In this document: piece by piece, positions 38,496-46,953 of the stretch
How positions within the stretch are numbered: position 1 is the first letter of the stretch
How the letters are laid out: each line of letters starts with the position of its first letter
Assembly (NCBI GenBank): GCA_947595925.1
Contig: CANQEV010000011.1
Span: 1-62,004 of the forward strand
DNA from: an uncultured Acetatifactor sp.
GTDB lineage: Bacteria > Bacillota > Clostridia > Lachnospirales > Lachnospiraceae
DNA: 62,004 nt
Reading direction: 5' to 3'
Program-made: the position numbers and the translations under genes
The notes under the pieces: model-generated
What the model was told of the DNA's origin: nothing
Seen by the model: only the letters and a program-made list of their open reading frames with translations
Databases searched by the model: none

Positions 38496-39182
38496 TTAAC
38501 CCTTTCTTCCTATCTCCCACACCAGATATCTGAGCAGCTTTTTCCCGGTGGCAAAGGCCTTAAAATGCGTCTCCCCGGCGATCCTGGGAGACTCCGTCGT
38601 CGGAAACTCGATCCTCTTCAGCTTCAGCTTATAGCTTCTGCAGACCATCTCGATATCCACGGAAGGGCTCATGTCCGAGATATCACATTTTTTAAATGCT
38701 TCCACCGTCATGCCCCGAAATCCATGGAGAGTATCCCAGATCGTGTTTCCCTCCCTCTTAAAGAGGATCTTTGCCGCAAGTCCCAGGCCGAGGACAAACC
38801 ACTTTCTCGGCTTAAAAAGCTTGCCGTCCTCCTCGTTCCGGCTTTCCTTCATCATCCGGCTTCCCACTACAAACTCATATCCCTGCTCATAGTATGCCCG
38901 GAATTTGTAGGTATCCTCCACGGGAATGGAGCCCTTCGGGTGGAAGAAGACGAAGGCATCACATTTGCAGTGCTCCGCGCCGTCTTTGCAGGCCTGGTTC
39001 AGCCCCTTCGCGGTCTGGGGATAAACCTCTATCCCCTGCTCCTGCAGATATTCCACCGTTTTGTCCGTACTGCCTCCATCGATACAGTAGATCTGATCAA
39101 ATTTGCTCCTGTCGATCAAAGGCACGTCATGCTTGCATCCCTCGATCTCATTCCATGTCAGCAGACACAGTCCCACCGTCAT
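38496..39182 (-). CDS. Glycosyltransferase family 2, DPM1/GtrB-like
   Basis: A 228-residue GT-A enzyme. The N-terminus (MTVGLCLLTWNEIEGCKHDV) and DQIYCIDGGSTDKTVEYLQE contain the nucleotide-sugar motif. The block WDTLHGFRGMTVEAFKKCDI followed by SVDIEMVCRSYKL is typical of polyprenyl-phosphate sugar synthases. No C-terminal membrane helices are present. I start it at ATG 39182 (GGAGGTGG, 7-nt spacing), 27 nt inside a longer frame. First gene of the glycan operon. Confidence 0.82.
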   Translation of the reverse strand: MTVGLCLLTWNEIEGCKHDVPLIDRSKFDQIYCIDGGSTDKTVEYLQEQGIEVYPQTAKGLNQACKDGAEHCKCDAFVFFHPKGSIPVEDTYKFRAYYEQGYEFVVGSRMMKESRNEEDGKLFKPRKWFVLGLGLAAKILFKREGNTIWDTLHGFRGMTVEAFKKCDISDMSPSVDIEMVCRSYKLKLKRIEFPTTESPRIAGETHFKAFATGKKLLRYLVWEIGRKG

Positions 39183-39216
39183 TCTCTGCCACCTCCGACT
39201 TAAAGTCACTCTTTAG

Positions 39217-39245
39217 ATACTACCATATCTTTCCTTTAAAAGCAA
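39217..39245 (-). promoter_or_regulatory. Promoter of the glycan operon
   Basis: Minus strand TTGCTT (plus 39240-39245), a 17-nt spacer and TAGTAT (plus 39217-39222), 34 nt before the GT2 start. Moderate match to sigma-A. Confidence 0.55.
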
Positions 39246-39248
39246 CCT

Positions 39249-39310
39249 CGGCAAACGCACTGTTTTTCTGCGCAAAAAACGCTTGCCGCTTTGTTTCGGC
39301 AAACGCACTG
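39249..39310. repeat. Direct/inverted repeat CGGCAAACGCACTG
   Basis: Two exact 14-bp direct copies (39249-39262 and 39297-39310) lie 48 bp apart between the divergent glycan and DUF402 promoters. An inverted partial copy (CGCTTGCCG, 39280-39288) between them lets the first copy form a hairpin. The location suits a shared operator, but no regulator is known. Confidence 0.55.
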
Positions 39311-39328
39311 AAAAGTGATTTTTAACCG

Positions 39329-39357
39329 TTGACGAAGAACCTTATTCAGCTTACAAT
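39329..39357 (+). promoter_or_regulatory. Promoter of the DUF402 gene
   Basis: TTGACG (39329-39334), a 17-nt spacer and TACAAT (39352-39357), 43 nt before the start. Strong sigma-A match. Confidence 0.75.
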
Positions 39358-39400
39358 TAAAATAGCGATTCAAAAGATTACCGATCTTCGGGAGGCCGCC

Positions 39401-39883
39401 ATGGATAATACGTTAAAGCTATACAGAAAAAGAATCATTCCCTCAGAGTGTCTGCTTCTGAAGGGGGATAAAATCGAAAAGATGGATGAGGAAACGATCG
39501 TCACTTCCTGGACCACCATCAATCCGAAGCAGGAATTTTCCCACGGCTGCTCCTGCTATTTTCTGCAGCACGGATTTAAGATCAGCAAATTTTACCGCCA
39601 CGACAATTCTCTTCTCTACTGGTACTGCGACATTGTGGATTTTGAGAAAAAGGAAGAGGAAAACGCCCTGATCGTCACAGATCTCCTGGCGGACGTGATC
39701 GTCTACCCCGACGGCCGGGTGAAGGTTGTGGACCTGGACGAGCTGGCGGACGCCCTGGATAAAGGGCTGATCACGCCGGAATTGCTGAGCGTCAGCCTCC
39801 GAAGGCTGAATGAACTTCTGACCATGATCTACCGCGACAAATTCGACCGGCTGCAGAGTCCGCTGGAACAGCTGGACCTGTGA
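39401..39883 (+). CDS. DUF402 family protein
   Basis: A 160-residue DUF402 protein (start ATG 39401, GGGAGG upstream). Motifs are FSHGCSCYFLQHGFKISKFY, YWYCDIVDFEKKE and the acidic IVTDLLADVIVYPDGRVKVV DLDELADAL. The family includes nucleoside tri-/diphosphate phosphatases such as Bacillus Ntdp, where acidic residues in these strands bind metal. Activity here is inferred. Monocistronic, with a promoter at 39329-39357. Confidence 0.85.
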   Translation: MDNTLKLYRKRIIPSECLLLKGDKIEKMDEETIVTSWTTINPKQEFSHGCSCYFLQHGFKISKFYRHDNSLLYWYCDIVDFEKKEEENALIVTDLLADVIVYPDGRVKVVDLDELADALDKGLITPELLSVSLRRLNELLTMIYRDKFDRLQSPLEQLDL

Positions 39884-39890
39884 TCCCGCG

Positions 39891-41057
39891 TCAGTAAAAG
39901 ATATGATGTCCGATCTGGATCCCGGTCAGTCCGGGGATGGGCGTGCGAAAGAAGACACAGGTTCCGATATTATTTTTTCCCGCCATGGCTTCATCGGCAG
40001 CCTTATAGCAGTCCGCGTTTGCAAGATCTGCCGCCAGGGCCAGTTCCAATCTGCCGCTCTGGGCGGGAGAAAACTGTCCTCTCTGATAGACGACGCCCAC
40101 CACGGTATCCGGGAACTTGGAACTCAAAACCCGGTTGATCACCACGGCTCCTACGGCCAGCTTTCCCTCATAGGGTTCCGATCCCGCCTCACAGTATATG
40201 ATATTTGCCAGGAGTTTTCTGTCCCCGTCCGCGAAAGTGACGTCCCCGAGGCTCCTCCAGGCGGCATTGGCCGCCAGCTGGGAGAGACGGATCTCCTCCT
40301 CCAGTTTTTTCTTAAGCGCCTTCTGGTCTTCCTCATTCTGGCGAAGTTTTTCCTCGTACTCCAGAGCTTTCTTCTCGGCCTCTTCGATCTGATCCGCATA
40401 ATCCGCGATCCGGACGGAAACCTGGCTGATCAGTCCCGCCACACGGCTTTTCTCCGTCTCCGCATCCAGCTTCAGATTGTCCAGCTCCGTCTTCTCCAGC
40501 TGCAGTCTCTCTTTCGTCGCTTCAATCAGACTCCGGTTCTCCTGATACTCCTTCAGTTTGTCCTTGTCGTAGACCTCCACCTTTTCAAACCAGGTCGCCA
40601 GATTCAGAAGATTGCTGAGACTCCCCGCCTGGAGCAGGGAAGTGATGTAATCCGACTCGTCCCGCTCATACATCTTCCGCACGCGGATCATCATGGATTC
40701 GTACTGCCATTCCTCCGTGTCAATGGCTTCCTCCAGTTCCTGCTGGGTCTGCTGGATCTCCCCGGTTTTTTCCACAATCTGGGCCTCCAGTTCCTCCAGG
40801 TGGTCGCTGACTTCCTGCAGCTGGCTGTTCAGGTCTTCCAGTTCTTTCTGCAGGGAGCTCTTCTCGCCCTTCATGCCGTTTATGCTGCCCTGCTGATCTT
40901 TCAGCTCCTCCTCCAGCTTCTGATGTTCCTCTTCCTTGTCCTTGATCTGCTGCTGGGTGCTCTTTGCCAAGACTTTCGGCGCGTCAAAAGAAGAGGGCCG
41001 CGCCCCCAAAAGCAGCGCAATGATTGTAATGACTGCTGCCCATTTGGTCTTCTTCAT
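39891..41057 (-). CDS. Coiled-coil SleB-type cell wall hydrolase
   Basis: A 388-residue secreted protein. Signal peptide (KWAAVITIIALLLGARPSSF) is followed by about 230 residues of coiled coil, as in CwlO-type hydrolases and EnvC regulators. A C-terminal hydrolase_2 (SleB/CwlJ) domain follows: LLANIIYCEAGSEPYEGKLA with the catalytic Glu, then VGAVVINRVLSSKFPD. Domains of this kind cut peptidoglycan glycan strands; in spores they act in cortex lysis. The ATG at 41057 with GGAGGAG is chosen over a longer frame. Confidence 0.88.
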   Translation of the reverse strand: MKKTKWAAVITIIALLLGARPSSFDAPKVLAKSTQQQIKDKEEEHQKLEEELKDQQGSINGMKGEKSSLQKELEDLNSQLQEVSDHLEELEAQIVEKTGEIQQTQQELEEAIDTEEWQYESMMIRVRKMYERDESDYITSLLQAGSLSNLLNLATWFEKVEVYDKDKLKEYQENRSLIEATKERLQLEKTELDNLKLDAETEKSRVAGLISQVSVRIADYADQIEEAEKKALEYEEKLRQNEEDQKALKKKLEEEIRLSQLAANAAWRSLGDVTFADGDRKLLANIIYCEAGSEPYEGKLAVGAVVINRVLSSKFPDTVVGVVYQRGQFSPAQSGRLELALAADLANADCYKAADEAMAGKNNIGTCVFFRTPIPGLTGIQIGHHIFY

Positions 41058-41134
41058 CCGTTCTCCTCCAAAAGTCTTCCGTGATCCATCCGGCTCCACT
41101 GCTGCCCTTGCTTTCCAAATCAGAATTTTCTGCC

Positions 41135-41620
41135 TTACACCCTGATATGGATCTGTCTGCCGGATCGGCTGTATGGTATATAGGCCACCCCCGCCGCGTC
41201 GAACATGCGCTTTGCCGCTATATTTCCCGGGGTTCCCTCATACTTGTCGCTGTCGTAGACCACCGTGCGGATCCCCGCCTGGATAATGGCCTTCGCGCAC
41301 TCGTTGCAGGGGAAGAGACAGACATAGAGCTTTGACCCTTCCAGGGAACCGCCCCGGTAATTTAAGATGGCGTTAAGCTCCCCGTGGGTCACAAAGGGAT
41401 ACTTGGTATCCAGCGTCTCCCCCTCCCGCTCCCAGGGAAAATCCTCGTCGGAACAGCCGCAGGGAAAGCCGTTGTAACCCATGGACAGAATCTTATTGTC
41501 CTGGCTGACGATGCAGGCTCCCACCTGGGTGTTGGGGTCCTTGGAGCGCATGCCGGAAAGCTGCGCCACGCCCATGAAATACTCGTCCCAGCTGATGTAG
41601 TCCTCTCTCTTCGCTCCCAT
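41135..41620 (-). CDS. dCMP deaminase family protein
   Basis: A 161-residue zinc deaminase. HGELNAILNY supplies the HxE catalytic motif, and LFPCNECAKAIIQAGI the PCxxC zinc ligands. An additional zinc-site-like region (GACIVSQDNKILSMGYNGFP) is typical of dCMP deaminase/ComEB. It converts dCMP to dUMP in thymidylate supply. The gene is 12 nt after rpiB, in a short minus-strand run with the Sua5-type gene. Confidence 0.92.
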   Translation of the reverse strand: MGAKREDYISWDEYFMGVAQLSGMRSKDPNTQVGACIVSQDNKILSMGYNGFPCGCSDEDFPWEREGETLDTKYPFVTHGELNAILNYRGGSLEGSKLYVCLFPCNECAKAIIQAGIRTVVYDSDKYEGTPGNIAAKRMFDAAGVAYIPYSRSGRQIHIRV

Positions 41621-41632
41621 ACGCCGCTCTCC

Positions 41633-42076
41633 CTACTCCTGTTCTTCCGCCTCAGCGATCTTGCGGATCCGCCGGGCATGCTTCTCCTCCCCGGAGAAAG
41701 GCGTCCCTAAAAAGGTGTCCACGATGTCCAGGCCAAGGTTCACGCCCACCATGCCGCCTCCCAGGGCCAGCATGTTCGCGTCATTGTGCAGTCTTGTCAT
41801 CTTTGCGGAAAGGGTATCGGAACAGAGCGCGCAGCGGATCCCTTTGACCTTGTTTGCCGCGATGCTGATGCCGATGCCGGTGGTGCACACTACGATCCCC
41901 TTTTCACACTCACCGTTCGCCACAGCCCTGGCCGCCGCAATGCCGAAGTCCGGGTAGTCCACGCTGGACTTGTCGAAGCACCCGAAATCCTTCACTTCAT
42001 ACCCCTTATCCCGCAGATGCTGTTTTACCTGTTCCTTTAAGTCAAATCCGCCGTGGTCGCTTCCGATTGCTATCAT
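41633..42076 (-). CDS. rpiB: Ribose-5-phosphate isomerase B
   Basis: A 147-residue isomerase. MIAIGSDHGGFDLKEQVKQH and GIVVCTTGIGISIAANKVKG (with the catalytic Cys of the RpiB/LacAB fold) are diagnostic. It interconverts ribose-5-phosphate and ribulose-5-phosphate. It is followed by the dCMP deaminase, an order also seen in other Clostridia, linking pentose supply with nucleotide synthesis. Confidence 0.95.
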   Translation of the reverse strand: MIAIGSDHGGFDLKEQVKQHLRDKGYEVKDFGCFDKSSVDYPDFGIAAARAVANGECEKGIVVCTTGIGISIAANKVKGIRCALCSDTLSAKMTRLHNDANMLALGGGMVGVNLGLDIVDTFLGTPFSGEEKHARRIRKIAEAEEQE

Positions 42077-42176
42077 ACCTTCTCCCTCCTAGTTCTCTTT
42101 TTCCATTTTTTACGCTTTATCGTCTCAGAACCGTTGTCCTGATTTTTTTCAAATCTTTTTCCGGTTCCTCCCGGGT

Positions 42177-43313
42177 CTATACCCGGACCACCTGGTGCCC
42201 TGCCGCCTTCAAAAGCCGGTTCATAATGGCCTGTCCAAGACCTTTCCGATCCCCGGCTGCCTCCCCAAAGCTCTCCGAATAGATCTTTGTCACATTCTCC
42301 TCGTCAAACTCCCGGAGGATCCCGTAAAGGCGCCGCGCGATGGCCTCTTCATCCTCCCTGCCGCCGACGGATTTCACGGCATCCGCCCGGTAGCGCTCTG
42401 CCGTCTCCGCGGCGGCGATCACGCCGGTCTTCTCCCCCGCAAGGCGGCACTGATCGGTCTGAGAATTGATGTATTTTACCACTTCGTCCTCTGTTCCCTG
42501 TACGATTGCCAGATCCCCTTTGGGCGCATAATGCCGGTACTTCATCCCCGGCGCTCTGGGGGCCTGTCCCTCCGGCACGGAAAAGAGCGTGGCGTCCTCC
42601 TCTACCTCCCCAAGGACGCTCTCCAGCATTTCCCCGGTAATATACCCCGGCCTCAGAATCTGGGGCGGGTCCACGGTGAGATCCACGATGGTGGACTCCA
42701 GTCCGATCCCAACCTGGCCACCGTCCAGGATCATATCCACCCTCCCGTCCATGTCTTCGATCACATATTTCGCCAGGGTGGGACTGGGCCTTCCGGAGAG
42801 GTTCGCGCTGGGCGCCGCCACAAATCCCCCCGCGTATTCGATCAGCTTTGCCGCCGCCGGGTGGGAGGGCATCCTCACCGCAACGGTTTCCAGGCCGCCC
42901 GTGGTCTCCTTCGGGACAATTCCTCTTTTGGGCAGAATCATGGTGAGAGGTCCCGGCCAGAAACGCGCCGCCAGGCGCCTTGCCTTTTCCGACACACATG
43001 TCGTTATTTTCTCCAGATCTTCCATCCTGCAGATATGTACGATCAGAGGATTGTCCGAGGGTCTGCCCTTTGCCGCGTAGATCTTCCGGGAGGAATCCGG
43101 GTTCAGCGCATCCCCGCCCAGCCCGTAGACCGTCTCCGTAGGGAAAGCCACCAATCCCCCCGCCTTCAGGATTTCCCCGGCCTGCAGAAGCGCCTCCTCA
43201 TCCGCATCCCCCTCTTTTAATCTGACGATTTTTGTATCCATAAGGTTGCACATCTGCCTTTCGAAATCCCATGCCGGCCGCGTCTCTTTCCACCGTCCGA
43301 CGCCGTTTGGCAT
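42177..43313 (-). CDS. tsaC: Sua5-type threonylcarbamoyl-AMP synthase
   Basis: A 378-residue enzyme. The YrdC domain has KAGGLVAFPTETVYGLGGDA, YAAKGRPSDNPLIVHI and APSANLSGRPSPT. A C-terminal Sua5 domain follows after residue about 240. It makes threonylcarbamoyl-AMP from Thr, bicarbonate and ATP for the t6A37 modification of ANN-decoding tRNAs. AGGAG with a 7-nt spacer supports the ATG at 43313. The conserved core begins only at MDTKIV (43241), so the first 24 residues are an extension. Confidence 0.92.
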   Translation of the reverse strand: MPNGVGRWKETRPAWDFERQMCNLMDTKIVRLKEGDADEEALLQAGEILKAGGLVAFPTETVYGLGGDALNPDSSRKIYAAKGRPSDNPLIVHICRMEDLEKITTCVSEKARRLAARFWPGPLTMILPKRGIVPKETTGGLETVAVRMPSHPAAAKLIEYAGGFVAAPSANLSGRPSPTLAKYVIEDMDGRVDMILDGGQVGIGLESTIVDLTVDPPQILRPGYITGEMLESVLGEVEEDATLFSVPEGQAPRAPGMKYRHYAPKGDLAIVQGTEDEVVKYINSQTDQCRLAGEKTGVIAAAETAERYRADAVKSVGGREDEEAIARRLYGILREFDEENVTKIYSESFGEAAGDRKGLGQAIMNRLLKAAGHQVVRV

Positions 43314-43465
43314 CCTGATCTCCTTGCTGCCTCTATCTTAGCATAGAATGTCAAAATGTGCAACCGTGCCCCGCTCGTTCGCTTACCAGAGCCCCGCTTG
43401 GCCACTTATCAGGACGGATCCCTGCCCGGAAGCCGTCAGCCCAGCCAGGACCCGCACAGGTTTTG

Positions 43466-44263
43466 TCAGCCTCCTTTTTCATCCAGATAATCCATGATGC
43501 CTAAGTACACTGCCCAGGCCACTTCCTCCTGGTACTCGGCGGTACAGAGTTTCTCCGCCTCCTCCCAGTTCGAAAGGAAACCGCACTCCACGATTACCAG
43601 GGGCACTCCGGTCTTTTTCAGGAGGTAATAACTGCTGTTTTCCTTCACCTGACGGTTATTTTCCGGATCCACCTCCTGGGACAGTCTGCCCTGCAGATTT
43701 TCCGCAAGCTTCTTCCCCTCCACACTGTTCACATAATAGAACACCTGGGCCCCATGAACGGATTCCTGGGGATAGCTGTTCTGATGGATGCTGACCGCCG
43801 CGCAGGGCTCAGCCTCCTCAATAATGGCGATCCGCCGTTTCAGATCCCGTACCTTCATGCTGTCCTGCCCGTCCGCGCAGAGCGCCTCGTCCTCCTCGCG
43901 GGTCATGACAACCTTTACTCCGGACGCCTCCAGGAAATCACGGACGAGTTTCGCCACTTTCAGATTGATTTCTTTTTCCGGCTCATTGTTAATGCCAACC
44001 TTTCCCGGATCAAAGCCGCCGTGTCCCGGATCCAGCACGATACAGGGCGTTTCCGTCCAGCCCTCCAGGAGTTTTCCCTCTCTGTCAACCCTGAGCTGCG
44101 CATCCGTTTTGGGAACTTCCGTCTCTCCATTTTCCTGAGTTTCTTCCGGCAATGTGTTTCCGGCGTCTCCGCCCGGTTTCCTCCTGTTGTTGATTCCTAT
44201 CACAAGCATCACTGCGATCAGCACCGCCATCAAGAGGATCGTCGCTGTCTTTCGTCTGTCCAC
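43466..44263 (-). CDS. N-acetylmuramoyl-L-alanine amidase, CwlD-like
   Basis: A 265-residue membrane-anchored amidase_3 enzyme. One N-terminal helix (ATILLMAVLIAVMLVIGINN) is followed by zinc ligands in VLDPGHGGFDPGK, KEINLKVAKLV, VSIHQNSY and VIVECGFLSNWEE. It cleaves the lactyl-peptide bond of peptidoglycan. Size and topology resemble CwlD, which makes muramic-delta-lactam in spore cortex. A vegetative role is possible. Monocistronic on the minus strand. Confidence 0.9.
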   Translation of the reverse strand: MDRRKTATILLMAVLIAVMLVIGINNRRKPGGDAGNTLPEETQENGETEVPKTDAQLRVDREGKLLEGWTETPCIVLDPGHGGFDPGKVGINNEPEKEINLKVAKLVRDFLEASGVKVVMTREEDEALCADGQDSMKVRDLKRRIAIIEEAEPCAAVSIHQNSYPQESVHGAQVFYYVNSVEGKKLAENLQGRLSQEVDPENNRQVKENSSYYLLKKTGVPLVIVECGFLSNWEEAEKLCTAEYQEEVAWAVYLGIMDYLDEKGG

Positions 44264-44351
44264 CGGCCTTCACCTCCGCCAACCTGTTACTCTTAATATA
44301 TTGGCAGAAGGCCCGTCTCAAAACTTATTCCTTAAGATTTTTAAAAGGATA

Positions 44352-44380
44352 TTGTTTTCTTCAGACATACAATGTATAAT
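44352..44380 (+). promoter_or_regulatory. Promoter of the sortase-motif protein gene
   Basis: TTGTTT (44352-44357), a 17-nt spacer and TATAAT (44375-44380), 56 nt upstream of the start. Confidence 0.6.
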
Positions 44381-44436
44381 TTCGATCATAAGGTGGGGTT
44401 TTTACCTCTAAAAATCAGATAAGGGAGGAATATAAG

Positions 44437-45234
44437 ATGAAAAGGATTCACAGATTTTTAACCCTGTCCCTGACCGCTGCGCTTTTCCTTCTGGCTCCCC
44501 TTGCCGGATCTATCACAGCATCCGCCGACGAGCCGAAAACCTATCAGGTGAAATACGACGCCGGTCTTGGAGGATGGCGCTCCCAATGCCTGCCGGAGTG
44601 GGATGCCAGTCTTGGAACCGGAGACCTGAACTATGTGTTATACAACGCCCAGGACGGGGACAACGTGGTGATTGACGCTTTAGACGCCCCCAGTCTCGAC
44701 ATCACCTTCACTCAGGCGCTGGCAAACATTACCGTGAAGGGCAGCGGCAGCTGTATCATTGTCCGCTGCGACCAGCCGCTGAAGGATTTTTACGCGCTCC
44801 AAGGCGCCGTGGTCGCTTTGAATGCCGAGACAGAAAACGCCTATGTCTATGACAACAGCGTCTGCAACTTGAATAAGAACGTAAAGAATTTAAACCTCAT
44901 CGCCGCAACTGAGTTGGGCATGAACGTAGCAGCTCCGGGATCTGTGGAATCCTGCACGATCACGGATCTTTACGGAAATACAACCTCGATATACAACATT
45001 CCCGGCGGGGCCCTTCTGGTGGAAAGCGGCGTTATTAAAACGGACCCGCAGTACTACAGCACGGCACCCATTCCCACCCCGGCTCCAGAGGCTCCCGCAC
45101 CCGCGCCTTCTTCCTCTGATTCCGGAGCGCCTCTCTCCCCTCCCACCGGTGAGAGCACAAGCGTCCTGGCTCTTCTGACAGGCGCGCTTTTCTGCCTGGC
45201 AGCAGTCCTGACTCTGCGGAGGAAAAGGGCCTGA
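44437..45234 (+). CDS. Secreted protein with sortase-type C-terminus
   Basis: A 265-residue exported protein. Signal peptide FLTLSLTAALFLLAPLAGSI. The mature part is beta-rich with repeated NITVKGSGS/VVALNAETENAYVYD-type segments that suggest a small beta-helix. A Pro/Ala spacer precedes SPPTGESTS, a hydrophobic segment (LALLTGALFCLAAVLTL) and RRKRA. The SPPTG pentapeptide fits the (S/P)PxTG motif of clostridial class B/D-like sortases, not canonical LPxTG. A wall-attached surface protein is inferred. No sortase is in the window. Confidence 0.8.
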   Translation: MKRIHRFLTLSLTAALFLLAPLAGSITASADEPKTYQVKYDAGLGGWRSQCLPEWDASLGTGDLNYVLYNAQDGDNVVIDALDAPSLDITFTQALANITVKGSGSCIIVRCDQPLKDFYALQGAVVALNAETENAYVYDNSVCNLNKNVKNLNLIAATELGMNVAAPGSVESCTITDLYGNTTSIYNIPGGALLVESGVIKTDPQYYSTAPIPTPAPEAPAPAPSSSDSGAPLSPPTGESTSVLALLTGALFCLAAVLTLRRKRA

Positions 45235-45243
45235 CCAGCCGCC

Positions 45244-46953
45244 TTACAAATTTTTGAAAGCGCTGACCAGCGTCCAGACCTCGGGGGTTCCATAGTCCAG
45301 CCTCCAGACGGCGACGCCCGTCAGGTTGTTCGTGCTCATTACGTTTAATTTCACGCGGATAGATTCCAGGTCCTCCAGCCAGACCTTACCGGTCTGTGCC
45401 CCGGAGGACCATTCCGCGTAATTCTGACAGGTCTTCTCATCCCACACCGGCGTCAAATTGTTCTTGCTCAGGAAGTCCGCCTGGTTCTCCAGGGTCAGGT
45501 ACTCATCCGCCACCGCTTCTCCCTCGATCTTCCAGACGATCGTGTAAAAGGGAAGGGCATTGATCAGCTTATCTGCGGAGACGTATTTCAGAGCCTTTTC
45601 GATCCCCTCCGAGACAAAACCAATGCTGGCTACGCTCCCCGGATTTTGGCTTCCGTGCCAGTGCTCGTCATACCCCATCAGGATCACGTAGTCCGCCACC
45701 TGGCCCTGAACCTCCATCCGGTACTGTCGATTCCCCTCATTCGGCATATAATTGTCCACCGAAAGCCTAAGTCCCTGTTTTCTGCACTCCACGGAAAGCT
45801 CTCTCAGGAACTGTCCGTATGCCTCGCCGCAGTCATCCCCCAAATTTTCAAAGTCCAGGTTTACCCCGTCCAGATTCAGGTCGGACGCGGTATTCAGGAT
45901 TCCCTGCACCAGCCTGTTCCGGCTTTCGCTCGTGGAGAGAATCAGCGTGTCGTCGATATGCTCCCCCGTCTCGTTCTCATAGTTGAAATCATCCCACACG
46001 CCCCACACTTCCAGGCCGTAGCTGTGGGCCCGTTCCACATAAGAGGAATCGCTGTAATTCCGGAACCCTCCTTCGTTGTCATTCAGGCTGAACCAGGTGG
46101 GTCCGATCACGTTCATCCCCGGCGCCCCCGCAACCACTTTTTCCAGAGTCACGTTGCCCCCGACGGCGCCTATCGCGTGCCAGCCCAGGCAGACCTTCTC
46201 ATCCATCCTTGACGTCGTGTACTCCGGCGCGGTATAACCGTCCGTATCCGTTTCTTTCTCGGGAGTCATGGCAAACTCCTCTCCCAAAAGCTTATTTTCC
46301 ACATATCCGATCACACAGTCGTCCGTCATCACCTTGCACCAGGTTTCCATCCTTTCCAGAATCCGCATCGTTTCGCCCGCCGGGGCCTCGCACAGGATCT
46401 CGCTTTTGATGCCGCCCCGGTATCTCACTTTCGTGTCTTTGAGGATATGCGCCGCCTGACAGCTTTCCCACTCCGTTGTAAGCTGCACGCGGTAATCATA
46501 CACCTGATAGTCAAACTCAGAAAACATGGCGGCATAGGGCAGCGCAACATAGAGCTTGTCCTCCTGCCGGAAGCAGGTCGTTCCCTCGAACTGTTTTTCA
46601 TCGCCGTACAGGTAATAAGTTTCCGTGCCGAACTGCGTACGGATCGTTCCCAGCGCATCCGTATAGAGCAGCTCTTCCTCCGCCTCATCCACATAAAAGG
46701 TATCGTTCAGATATTCCTTGACAAAATCGACGTCCAGATAACAGATCCCGTCTTTCAGGACAGCCTGGCCCTTCATCTTCTTCTCCTGAAGAAAGACGGC
46801 CAGATGCCCGTCGTCCACACCGTAATATTCCTGCAGCTCCATAACCTCCGTGCCGTACGAATACTTGTCATACAGCCAGACCCCTACCGCGCCGGCCGCA
46901 ATCACAACCATCAGGATCATCGCCAGAAGCACCGGCAAAATCTTTCTCTTCAT
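45244..46953 (-). CDS. Membrane-anchored GH18 family protein
   Basis: A 569-residue protein. A signal-anchor (PVLLAMILMVVIAAGAVGVW) is followed by about 200 residues including copper-amine-oxidase-N-like and SH3-like segments (TKVRYRGGIKSEILCEAPAG). A GH18 TIM barrel follows with the DGVNLDFENLGDDCGEAY motif, where DxxDxDxE has Asn in the second position, plus YVILMGYDEHW and TIVWKIEG. Similar proteins (YaaH/SleL-like) act on spore cortex or wall glycan. Activity is likely but needs the terminal Glu, which is present. Confidence 0.85.
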   Translation of the reverse strand: MKRKILPVLLAMILMVVIAAGAVGVWLYDKYSYGTEVMELQEYYGVDDGHLAVFLQEKKMKGQAVLKDGICYLDVDFVKEYLNDTFYVDEAEEELLYTDALGTIRTQFGTETYYLYGDEKQFEGTTCFRQEDKLYVALPYAAMFSEFDYQVYDYRVQLTTEWESCQAAHILKDTKVRYRGGIKSEILCEAPAGETMRILERMETWCKVMTDDCVIGYVENKLLGEEFAMTPEKETDTDGYTAPEYTTSRMDEKVCLGWHAIGAVGGNVTLEKVVAGAPGMNVIGPTWFSLNDNEGGFRNYSDSSYVERAHSYGLEVWGVWDDFNYENETGEHIDDTLILSTSESRNRLVQGILNTASDLNLDGVNLDFENLGDDCGEAYGQFLRELSVECRKQGLRLSVDNYMPNEGNRQYRMEVQGQVADYVILMGYDEHWHGSQNPGSVASIGFVSEGIEKALKYVSADKLINALPFYTIVWKIEGEAVADEYLTLENQADFLSKNNLTPVWDEKTCQNYAEWSSGAQTGKVWLEDLESIRVKLNVMSTNNLTGVAVWRLDYGTPEVWTLVSAFKNL

